A stretch of DNA of 64,000 bases from Streptomyces globosus (lineage in GTDB: Bacteria; Actinomycetota; Actinomycetes; Streptomycetales; Streptomycetaceae), in contig NZ_CP030862.1 of NCBI RefSeq assembly GCF_003325375.1, forward strand, positions 5,461,501 through 5,525,500, read 5' to 3'. The notes under the pieces are model-generated. The model did not search any database and was not told the DNA's origin. It worked only from the letters and a program-made list of their open reading frames with translations. The translations under genes were made by a program, and so were the position numbers. Below are positions 57,672 to 64,000 of this stretch, in pieces (position 1 is the stretch's first letter; each line of letters opens with the position of its first letter).

Positions 57672-59123
57672 ATGCCACGCCGTCATCTGCACATGACCGG
57701 CGCAGACGGGGCTGCCCTGCGGGCGGCACTGCGCGACCTGCGGACCGGGCTGGACGTGCCGCGGGAGTTCCCGCCGCCGGTGCTGGCCGAGGCGGAGCAG
57801 GCCCTGCGCACCCCCCGGCTCCCGGACGAGGACGCGACCGACCTCCCCCTGTTCACGATCGACCCGCCGTCCTCCCGCGACCTGGACCAGGCGATGCACC
57901 TGGCGCGCCGCGCGGGCGGCGGGTACGCCGTCCACTACGCCATCGCCGACCCGGCGGCGTTCGTCACCCCGGGCGGGCCCGTCGACGCGGAGGCGCACCG
58001 CCGGGTCACCACCCTGTACTTCCCGGACGGGCGGGTCCCGCTGCTCCCGCCGGCCCTGTCCGAGGGCGCGGCCAGCCTGCTGCCGGGCCAGACCTGCCCG
58101 GCCCTGCTGTGGCGCCTCGACCTGGACTCGGCGGGCCGCGTGGAGCGGACGGGGATCCGCCGGGCCCTGGTCCGCAGCCGGGCCCGCTACGACTACGACG
58201 GCGCCCAGCAGGCGATCGACTCGGAAACGGCGGAGGAGCCCCTGTCGCTGCTCCGCGAGGTGGGCCGCCTCCGCGAGGAGCAGGAGCGCGAGCGGGGCGG
58301 GGTCTCCCTGAACGTGCCCGAGCAGGAGATCATCGCGCGCGACGGCTCGTACGGCCTGGCCTACCGCGCGCCGCTGCCCGCGGACGGCTGGAACGCGCAG
58401 ATCTCCCTGATGACGGGCATGGCGGCCGCCGACCTGATGCTCGCAGCCGGGACGGGCGTCCTGCGGACCCTGCCGACGGCCCCGGACGGGGAGGTGGGGC
58501 GGCTGCGGCGCACCGCCCGGGCGCTGGGCATCGACTGGCCGCACCACGTCCCGTACGCCGAGCTGATCCGCTCCCTCGACGCGCACCGCCCCGCGCACGC
58601 GGCGTTCCTGCAGGAGTGCACGGCGCTGCTGCGGGGCGCCGGGTACACGGTCTTCACGGGCGGCGCGCCCGGCGGCCCGGTCGTGCACGCGGCGGTCGCG
58701 GCGCCGTACGCGCACTGCACTGCCCCCCTGCGCCGCCTCGCCGACCGCTACACGGGCGAGCTGTGCCTGGCCGCGGCGTCGGGGGCCGGTGCCCCGCAGT
58801 GGGTGCTGGCGGGCCTGGAGGAGCTGCCGCGCCGGATGGCGGACGGGATGCGCCTGGCCAACACGGTGGAGCGGGAGTGCGTGGACCTCGTGGAGGCGGC
58901 CGTGATGAAGGGCCGCGTCGGGGAGGCCTTCGACGCGGTGGTGATCGACATCGACGACCGCGACTCCCGCTCCGGGACGGTCCACCTGGCCGAGCCGGCG
59001 GTCGTCGGCCGCGTGGAGTCCCCGACCGGCGCCCTGCCCCTGGGCGGCCGCATCCGCGTCCGCCTCACCCGCGCGGACCCCGGCCACGCCAAGATCCTCT
59101 TCACCGCTGGTGCGACGGCGTGA
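57672..59123 (+). CDS. RNB-domain (RNase II-like) ribonuclease
   Basis: This 483-residue protein has a single RNB domain. The catalytic Asp cluster is in FTIDPPSSRDLDQAMHLAR near residues 60-78, preceding YAIADPAAFV. Further motifs are RVPLLPPALSEGAASLLPGQ, the DGWNAQISLMTGMAAADLM loop, HAAVAAPYAHCTAPLRRLAD near residue 345 and a short S1/OB-like C-terminus. It lacks the N-terminal cold-shock domains of RNase R, as is usual for actinobacterial short RNB enzymes. It degrades RNA 3' to 5'. Its tail overlaps the next gene by 23 bases. Confidence 0.9.
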   Translation: MPRRHLHMTGADGAALRAALRDLRTGLDVPREFPPPVLAEAEQALRTPRLPDEDATDLPLFTIDPPSSRDLDQAMHLARRAGGGYAVHYAIADPAAFVTPGGPVDAEAHRRVTTLYFPDGRVPLLPPALSEGAASLLPGQTCPALLWRLDLDSAGRVERTGIRRALVRSRARYDYDGAQQAIDSETAEEPLSLLREVGRLREEQERERGGVSLNVPEQEIIARDGSYGLAYRAPLPADGWNAQISLMTGMAAADLMLAAGTGVLRTLPTAPDGEVGRLRRTARALGIDWPHHVPYAELIRSLDAHRPAHAAFLQECTALLRGAGYTVFTGGAPGGPVVHAAVAAPYAHCTAPLRRLADRYTGELCLAAASGAGAPQWVLAGLEELPRRMADGMRLANTVERECVDLVEAAVMKGRVGEAFDAVVIDIDDRDSRSGTVHLAEPAVVGRVESPTGALPLGGRIRVRLTRADPGHAKILFTAGATA

Positions 59124-59952
59124 CCGCGGCGCCCTGCACGGCGGCGACGACGGCGCGCGGATCGTCGGCGTGGAAGCGGATGACGCGGGCCTCGCCCCGC
59201 GCGCCCAGCGGCCGGGTGAAGGCGACGGGCCGGGAGAGTTCCACGGTCACGGTGGTCTGGCTGCCGACGGCCAGGTCGAGCACCCCGTCCCCGGACAGGG
59301 TCACCAGCCGGCCCTCCGGGTAGCGGCGGTCGACGCGGGCCGAGGCGACGGCGTCCGCCGGGACGGTCAGGTCGAACAGTGCCCCGTAGCGCAGCCGCAG
59401 GCTTCCGTCGCCGCGGACGATGTGCGGCCGGGTCACGCATGCGGCGTGCATCGCAAGGAGCAGCAGCACGCCGTACACGTCGAGGACGAGGACCACCCGG
59501 TGCACGGCCGGCCAGGGAATCAGCAGGGCGAGGGCGACGGTCTCGACGACCGAGACGAACACCATCCCGTACATCATCGCGGTCTGCGGCCCGGTGTACG
59601 CGGCCGGCAGGTCGCCCTCGGCGGCGCCGTGCGGCGGGCGGCGCAGCACCCACCGCACGAGGGAGGTCCCGGCCCGCAGTTCGTGCAGCAGCAGCCGGCG
59701 CACGGCGGCGGGCACCACGGCCCGCCCCGCGGCCCGCAGGGCCTCGCCCCGTACGGCGCCCCGTGCGCGCTCGGCGGCGTACAGCGACCGCAGCACCCAC
59801 CCCTCCAGCAGCAGGGCGGCGGCGACGAGGACCCCGCCCGCGGCGAGCACCGCCGCAGGCGGGCGGACCCCGGCGGCGACGGCGAGGACGAGCAGCAGTT
59901 CGCCGGGTATGACGGCGGCGGCCGCGAGGCGCGCGGCCCGCACCCGGCTCAC
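59101..59952 (-). CDS. Membrane protein, partner of the MerR regulator gene
   Basis: In this 283-residue protein, two membrane segments at the N-terminus (about residues 11-30, 33-50), two in the centre (about 125-147, 150-172) and a hydrophilic C-terminal domain (about 180-283) resemble a PH-like domain of unknown role (VASARVDRRYPEGRLVTLSG, VTVELSRPVAFTRPLG). No family name can be given with confidence. Its ATG overlaps the MerR stop (ATGA), so it may be the target of that regulator. Confidence 0.72.
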   Translation of the reverse strand: MSRVRAARLAAAAVIPGELLLVLAVAAGVRPPAAVLAAGGVLVAAALLLEGWVLRSLYAAERARGAVRGEALRAAGRAVVPAAVRRLLLHELRAGTSLVRWVLRRPPHGAAEGDLPAAYTGPQTAMMYGMVFVSVVETVALALLIPWPAVHRVVLVLDVYGVLLLLAMHAACVTRPHIVRGDGSLRLRYGALFDLTVPADAVASARVDRRYPEGRLVTLSGDGVLDLAVGSQTTVTVELSRPVAFTRPLGARGEARVIRFHADDPRAVVAAVQGAAVTPSHQR

Positions 59953-60698
59953 CGCCGGCCCCGCTGCACGAACGCCTCCATCACGCGCCGTACGACCTCC
60001 GCCTGGGCGGGGGCGTACTCGGCGAGCAGCGCCTCGACGACGGCGGGCGGGGCGGCGGCGGGCCCGCTCCCCCCGTCCCCCTGGATCGCGTCGAACACGG
60101 CGTCGGGCACGGCCGCGACGAGGGCGTCGGCCAGCTCCGGGATCCGCGGGTCGTCGGGCGGCGCGTCGGCAAGCTCGTCCAGCCGCTCGTACAGCGCGAG
60201 GACGGCCGGGTCGGCTGCGAGCGGCCCGAGCGCCGCGTAGACGCCGGCGCCGCCCTCGCCGGCCGTGTCGAGGAGGGTGAGGAGCTCGCGGTCGAGGGCG
60301 GCGGACGGCGAACCGGTGGCCGGCGCCTTGGCGAACAGGTCGGCGAGCGCGGGCGACACGGGCTCGGTCGCGCCGGGCGGCGCGGCCCGCAGCGCGGCGA
60401 GCCGGCGGCGGCGCTCCCGGATGCCGGCCTCCTGGCGGGCGAGGTCGGCGTCGAGCTCACTGAGCACCTCGGCGAGGTCGCGCCCGGCATCGTCCGCGAG
60501 GACGTCCCGGACCTCGTCGAGGCCGAGCCCCAGCTCGGTGAGCCGGCGTACGCGCGCCAGCAGGACGGCGTCGCGGACGGTGTAGGTCCGGTATCCGTTG
60601 GGCAGCCGCACCGGCTCCGGGAGCAGGCCGACATGGTGGTAGTGCCGGACCGCCCGGGTGGTGACCCCGACGAGCGCGGCGATCTCTCCGATCCGCAT
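59949..60698 (-). CDS. MerR-family transcriptional regulator
   Basis: In this 249-residue protein, the winged helix spans residues 1-70 with RIGEIAALVGVTTRAVRHYH and LPNGYRTYTVRDAVLLARVR. A coiled-coil dimer helix follows (80-130), then a ~110-residue effector domain of unknown ligand. No metal-binding Cys pair is present. The start is ATG 60698 with GGAGG before it. A MerR-type promoter with a 19-bp spacer lies directly upstream, so it probably regulates itself and the membrane protein. Confidence 0.9.
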   Translation of the reverse strand: MRIGEIAALVGVTTRAVRHYHHVGLLPEPVRLPNGYRTYTVRDAVLLARVRRLTELGLGLDEVRDVLADDAGRDLAEVLSELDADLARQEAGIRERRRRLAALRAAPPGATEPVSPALADLFAKAPATGSPSAALDRELLTLLDTAGEGGAGVYAALGPLAADPAVLALYERLDELADAPPDDPRIPELADALVAAVPDAVFDAIQGDGGSGPAAAPPAVVEALLAEYAPAQAEVVRRVMEAFVQRGRR

Positions 60699-60705
60699 GC
60701 CCTCC

Positions 60706-60736
60706 AGTAGAAAGCCTGCCGTTGCGGCAAGGTCAA
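60706..60736 (-). promoter_or_regulatory. MerR-type promoter/operator with 19-bp spacer
   Basis: On the minus strand, TTGACC (60731-60736) and TCTACT (60706-60711) are separated by 19 bases. The interval contains an inverted repeat, CTTGCCG-CAA-CGGCAGG. Over-long spacers with a central dyad are the mark of MerR-activated promoters. It sits 8 bases from the MerR start codon. Confidence 0.72.
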
Positions 60737-60755
60737 GCGGCGGCGCGGGGCCGGG

Positions 60756-60761
60756 TAGCAT
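60756..60761 (+). promoter_or_regulatory. Putative -10 element of rnpB
   Basis: TAGCAT ends about ten bases before the first paired base of the RNase P RNA, the correct distance for its transcription start. It is divergent from the MerR promoter, and the two promoter regions overlap or abut. Confidence 0.5.
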
Positions 60762-60770
60762 GGTCGGCAC

Positions 60771-61180
60771 GGCAGACGAGCCGGCCGGACGGCCGCGTCG
60801 GGATCCCCGGATCCCGCCGAGGAACGTCCGGGCTCCACAGGGCAGGGTGGTGGGTAACGCCCACCCGGGGTGACCCGCGGGACAGTGCCACAGAAAACAG
60901 ACCGCCGGGGGCTTCGGCCTCCGGTAAGGGTGAAACGGTGGTGTAAGAGACCACCAGCGCCTGGGGTGACCCAGGCGGCTAGGTAAACCCCACTCGGAGC
61001 AAGGTCAAAAGGAGTCGTCCCCGGACGGCTCTGCGCGGACGTTCGAGGGCTGCCCGCCCGAGTCCGCGGGTAGACCGCACGAGGCCGGCGGCAACGCCGG
61101 CCCTAGATGGATGGCCGTCTCCCCGGCAGCCGCGAGGCCGCCGGGTGACAGAACCCGGCGTACAGGCCGACTCGTCTGCC
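60771..61180 (+). ncRNA. rnpB: RNase P RNA, bacterial type A
   Basis: The ends pair perfectly (GGCAGACGAG at 60771 with CTCGTCTGCC at 61171), forming helix P1. Conserved core elements occur in order: GAGGAACGTCCGGGCTCC, ACAGAAAACAGACCGCC, GGTAAGGGTGAAACGGTG with GTAAGAGACCACC, AGATGGATGGCCGTC and GACAGAACCCGGCGTACAG. Length ~410 nt is normal for Streptomyces. It is the catalytic RNA that matures tRNA 5' ends. It converges on the RNase H gene across a strong terminator. Confidence 0.97.
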
Positions 61181-61334
61181 GCCTGCACTGCTGGCCCGGG
61201 GTGGAGCCCCGCAGGCTTCGCCGGCCCGGAGCCCTGGGGAGTCCTTGGGGAGTTCCGCTCCCGTTCGAGGCCTCGCTTGCCCCCCGCCGCGCGCCTTCGG
61301 CCCCGCCGCGTCCGCGAATCCACGCCTCGGCTTC

Positions 61335-61378
61335 CCACCCGCCCGACGCGCGGGATGCGCGCCGGGCGGAGCGGGTGG
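61335..61378. terminator. Bidirectional terminator between rnpB and the RNase H gene
   Basis: CCACCCGC (61335-61342) pairs with GCGGGTGG (61371-61378), and inside it CGCGC (61347) pairs with GCGCG (61357) around GGGAT; CCGCCCG/CGGGCGG is an alternative register. The stem ends exactly at the stop codon of the minus-strand gene. The 155 bases between rnpB and the hairpin show no further feature. Confidence 0.72.
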
Positions 61379-62725
61379 TCAGCGGAGGTGGGACGTGTCG
61401 TTGAGGAGGCGGACGGAGGCGTTGCCGTCGCCGTAGTAGGCGACCGCGGAGAGGGACGCCGCCGCCAGTTCCATGCGGAACAGGGACTCCGGCGGGGCGC
61501 CGAGGGCCAGGCGTACCAGGATCTTCACCGGGGTGACGTGCGTGACCAGCAGCACGGTGCGGCCCCGGTGCGCGGCCAGCAGCCGGTCGCGGGCCGCGGA
61601 GATCCGCCGGGTGGCGGCCGCGAAGCTCTCGCCGCCGCCCGTCGGGGCGGCCTTCGGGGAGTCCAGCCAGGCCTGGAGGTCGTCCGGGTAGCGCTGCTGC
61701 ACCTCGCCGAACGTCAGCCCCTCCCAGGCGCCGAAGTCGACCTCGCGCAGGCCCTCTTCGACGGTGACGCGGAGGCCGAGCCGGTCCGCGACCGCCTGCG
61801 CGGTCTCCCGGCAGCGGCGCAGCGGCGAGCTGACGACCGTCTGGACGGTGCCGCGCGCGGCCAGCGCCTCGGCCACCGCGTACGCCTGGCGGCGGCCGGC
61901 GGCGGACAGTTCGGGGTCGCTGCCGCCGCTGCCGGAGAAGCGCTTCTGCGGCGTGAGGGCCGTCTCGCCGTGCCGGAGCAGGACGAACGTCGACGGGGGG
62001 CCGAGGTCGGCAGGGCCCCAGCCGCGGCCGGCCTTCGGCGCCCCGGCGGCCGGCGAACCCTCGGCGGGAGCCGGCCCCCCTTCGGCAGCCGGCGCCGGGA
62101 GCACGGCGGACGCGGGGCCGGCGGTCGCCGGTGCCGTCGCGGCAGCGGTCGCGGCGGACGCCCCCGCGGCGGCCGGTGAGGCGGCCAGGGCTGCGCGGAC
62201 CGCTGCGGCCCCTGCCGCGGCGTCGCCGGGCGGGCCCGACGGAGGCGGTGTGGCCAGGGTGCGGGCCGCCGACGCGTCCAGGGCCGCCGCCGACGCGGAC
62301 GGCTCCCACTGCCGGCCGTCGCGGCCCGCGTCCATCGCCTCGTTGGCGAGCCGGTCCGCGTGCCGGTTCCGTTCGCGCGGGATCCACTCGTACGTCACGC
62401 GGCCGCGCGGCAGGACCGCCGCCGCCTCCGCCGCGAGCGGCTTCATGTCGGGGTGCTTGATCTTCCAGCGGCCCGACATCTGCTCGACGACGAGCTTGGA
62501 GTCCATCCGGACCTCGACCGCGGCCTCCGCGTCCAGTTCGCGGGCGGCCTTCAGCCCGGCGATCAGTCCCCGGTACTCGGCCACGTTGTTCGTGGCGACG
62601 CCGATGTACTCGGCGCGCTCCGCCAGCGTCTCCCCCGTCTCCGGGTCCAGGACGACCGCGCCGTAGCCGGCGGGCCCCGGGTTGCCCCGGGATCCGCCGT
62701 CCGCCTCCACGACCAGCCGCGGCAT
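61379..62725 (-). CDS. Bifunctional RNase H / acid phosphatase (CobC-like)
   Basis: In this 448-residue protein, the N-terminal RNase HI domain (1-~135) has the acidic residues in VEADGGSRGNPG, NVAEYRGLIAG, RMDSKLVVEQM and NRHADRLANEAMD. An Ala/Pro/Gly linker (about 140-245) joins a histidine phosphatase domain, with RHGETALTPQKRFSG near 256 and SPLRRCRETAQA. M. tuberculosis Rv2228c has the same fusion, with RNase H and alpha-ribazole phosphatase activity. It removes RNA from hybrids and may act in cobalamin assembly. Its ATG overlaps the zinc-ribbon stop by one base (TGATG). Confidence 0.94.
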   Translation of the reverse strand: MPRLVVEADGGSRGNPGPAGYGAVVLDPETGETLAERAEYIGVATNNVAEYRGLIAGLKAARELDAEAAVEVRMDSKLVVEQMSGRWKIKHPDMKPLAAEAAAVLPRGRVTYEWIPRERNRHADRLANEAMDAGRDGRQWEPSASAAALDASAARTLATPPPSGPPGDAAAGAAAVRAALAASPAAAGASAATAAATAPATAGPASAVLPAPAAEGGPAPAEGSPAAGAPKAGRGWGPADLGPPSTFVLLRHGETALTPQKRFSGSGGSDPELSAAGRRQAYAVAEALAARGTVQTVVSSPLRRCRETAQAVADRLGLRVTVEEGLREVDFGAWEGLTFGEVQQRYPDDLQAWLDSPKAAPTGGGESFAAATRRISAARDRLLAAHRGRTVLLVTHVTPVKILVRLALGAPPESLFRMELAAASLSAVAYYGDGNASVRLLNDTSHLR

Positions 62726-63468
62726 CAGATGCCCGAGTCCGCCGTACGGACCAGGATGCGGCCGCAGTTGTCGTGCCGGACGACCCGGTTCGCGGCCGCG
62801 GCCTTGATCTCGTTGACCTCGGCCATGTCCAGCTCCAGCCGGCAGCCCTCGCAGCGGCGCTGGTACAGGCGGGCCGCGCCGACGCCGCCCTGCTTGGCGC
62901 GGATCTTCTCGTACAGGGCCACCAGGTCCGCGGGGAGGGAGGCGGCGACGAGCTCGCGCTCCTTCGTGATGCGGGCGGTCTCCGCGTCCAGCTCGCCGGT
63001 GGCGGCGTCGCGCCGGGAGGTGGCGTCCGCGAGCTTGGCCTCCAGGGCGGAGACGCGCTCGGTCAGCTCGCCGACGCGCTCCTGCGCGGCCTCCAGGCGC
63101 TCCATCACCTCCAGGACGACGTCCTCCAGGTCGGCCTGGCGCTTGGCGAGCGAGACGACCTCGCTCTGCAGGTTCGCCAGGTCGCGCGGGGACATGCCGG
63201 CGCCCGAGTCGAGCCGCTGCTGGTCTCGGGCGGCCCGCTGGCGGACCTGGTCGACGTCCTGCTCGGCCTTGGCCTGCTCGCGGGCGGCGTCGCTCGCCTG
63301 CGTCTGCGCCGCCACGAGCAGGTCGCGCTGCTGGGAGAGGTCCTTGGTCAGCGAGTCGACCTCGGCGTGCTCCGGCAGCGACGTCCGCTTGTGGGCGAGC
63401 TGCGACAGCCGCACGTCCAGGGCCTGGACGTCGAGGAGTCGGATCTGGTCGGCGGGCTCGGCGTTCAG
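62725..63468 (-). CDS. Coiled-coil zinc-ribbon protein with probable CTG start
   Basis: About 247 residues: a long coiled coil (about 30-190, with LEDVVLEVMERLEAAQERVG) and a C-terminal zinc ribbon, RCEGC and HDNCGRIL, where His replaces the usual third Cys. It belongs to the C4-type zinc-ribbon family encoded with RNase H and Nif3 in actinobacteria; role unknown, possibly RNA-related. The conserved N-terminus (NAEPADQIRLLDVQALDVRL) is reached only from CTG 63468. That codon overlaps the upstream stop (CTGA) exactly as ATGA junctions do and has GGAG seven bases upstream. The only other starts would add ~50 residues of shadow sequence or delete ~50 conserved ones. Confidence 0.85.
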   Translation of the reverse strand: MNAEPADQIRLLDVQALDVRLSQLAHKRTSLPEHAEVDSLTKDLSQQRDLLVAAQTQASDAAREQAKAEQDVDQVRQRAARDQQRLDSGAGMSPRDLANLQSEVVSLAKRQADLEDVVLEVMERLEAAQERVGELTERVSALEAKLADATSRRDAATGELDAETARITKERELVAASLPADLVALYEKIRAKQGGVGAARLYQRRCEGCRLELDMAEVNEIKAAAANRVVRHDNCGRILVRTADSGI

Positions 63469-64000
63469 TTGGGGGCTCCAGGGGTAGTCGGGGAGGTTGC
63501 GGACGGCGCGTGCGCCGTCCAGGGGTCGGTGACCGTGCGGGACACGTGGGTGCGCAGGCCCCAGCCGTGGCGCTCGGAGACGGCGTCGAGCTGGGCCGCG
63601 GCCTGCTCGCACCAGGGCCACTCGGTGGCCCAGTGGGCGGCGTCGACGAGCGCGAGCGGGCTCTGCTCGCGGGCCTCGGACGCCGGGTGGTGGCGCAGGT
63701 CGGCGGTGAGGAAGACGTCCACGCCGGCCGCCCGCACCTGCGCGAACAGGCTGTCGCCGGAGCCGCCGCTGACGGCGACGGTGCGGACGGTCATGTCGGG
63801 GTCGCCGGCGATACGGATGCCCTGCGCGGTCCGCGGCAGCCGGGCGGCGGCGCGGGCCGCGAACTCGCGGAGCGTCTCCGGGTGGTCGAGTTCGCAGATC
63901 CGGCCGAGGCCGCGGCGGCCCTGCGGGTCGGTCGGGTCCGGCACCAGCGGGCCGGTGATCCGCAGGTCGAGCGCGCCGGCGAGCGCGTCGGAGACACCCG
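63465..64000 (-). CDS. Nif3-like dinuclear metal centre protein (5' end outside window)
   Basis: The frame is open from the stop at 63465 to the end of the window, giving the C-terminal 178 residues. Nif3 features are GRICELDHPETLREFAAR, TVAVSGGSGDSLFAQVRAAG, VDVFLTADLRHHPASEA (metal-binding Asp/His) and LALVDAAHWATEWPW. Members bind two metal ions and form hexamers; cellular role not settled. Probably first gene of the operon Nif3 > zinc ribbon > RNase H. Confidence 0.92.
   Translation of the reverse strand, partial: GVSDALAGALDLRITGPLVPDPTDPQGRRGLGRICELDHPETLREFAARAAARLPRTAQGIRIAGDPDMTVRTVAVSGGSGDSLFAQVRAAGVDVFLTADLRHHPASEAREQSPLALVDAAHWATEWPWCEQAAAQLDAVSERHGWGLRTHVSRTVTDPWTAHAPSATSPTTPGAPN

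Noticed and set aside
1..64000. CRISPR arrays, tRNA genes, rRNA genes, integrases or attachment sites
   Set aside because: I looked for spaced repeats, tRNA-like cloverleaf ends and integrase motifs and found none that I could support.

Overview
The window is about 73% G+C with dense GC3-biased genes. It carries a typical Streptomyces (or close Streptomycetaceae) core: glnE, a glnA2-type glutamine synthetase, glutamine-dependent nadE, panB, map, an AfsR-like regulator, and a block of rnpB, RNase H/acid phosphatase, zinc-ribbon protein and Nif3. It reads as ordinary chromosome with an accessory stretch at the left end (about 1-19 kb). Most calls rest on family recognition by eye; no database was searched.

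1-6.5 kb, accessory: a VanZ-like membrane protein running off the left edge, a small secreted protein, a frameshifted IS5-type transposase, and a whiJ-type regulatory set (Scr1/DUF5753 helix-turn-helix regulator, DUF397 protein, divergent HATPase). A winged-helix/zinc-ribbon protein, a TetR remnant and a flavin reductase-like protein follow. 6.7-11.1 kb: a DUF4157 (eCIS core)-transglutaminase-Ig fusion coupled to an unknown protein, then an AraC/GyrI regulator and a P-loop kinase. 11.3-19 kb: an operon of four overlapping genes for a polymorphic toxin: a T7SS-associated protein, an ESX-like helical protein, a 1525-residue RHS/YD-repeat protein with a T7SS-type N-terminus and a colicin D-like C-terminal nuclease, and an immunity protein that fuses a colicin-D-immunity-like domain to an unknown N-terminal domain. 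Two decayed genes lie downstream.

19-38.7 kb, nitrogen and cofactor metabolism: cytidine deaminase-like protein, glnE, a large anchored PIG-L deacetylase, a DUF4241 protein, glnA2, a secreted DUF3105/DUF305 operon, a CBS protein, an alpha/beta hydrolase with a DUF998 membrane protein, a DUF4190 protein, nadE, an EEP phosphatase/nuclease and panB. 38.8-44.2 kb: a DrrAB-type ABC exporter convergent with an AfsR/SARP-family regulator. 44.3-60.7 kb: site-2 protease, F420:NADPH oxidoreductase, map, heme oxygenase behind a DmdR/IdeR-type iron box, two PhzF-like proteins, GNAT, SDR, Bcr/CflA exporter, Rsm22-like methyltransferase, an amidinotransferase/DDAH-family enzyme with a divergent TetR, prim-pol-like protein, YaaA, RNB ribonuclease, and a MerR regulator with a membrane protein. 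60.7-64 kb: rnpB converges on a three-gene operon, Nif3 > zinc-ribbon protein > RNase H/acid phosphatase, in which the zinc-ribbon gene appears to start at a CTG codon.

Recurring themes are 1-4 base stop/start overlaps that mark translational coupling, -10-like hexamers 6-8 bases before start codons (leaderless genes), and strong hairpins at convergent gene ends. The most interesting loci are the T7SS-RHS-colicin D toxin with its two-domain immunity protein, the DUF4157-transglutaminase fusion, the CTG start, and the 54-bp tandem duplication inside the DUF397 gene.
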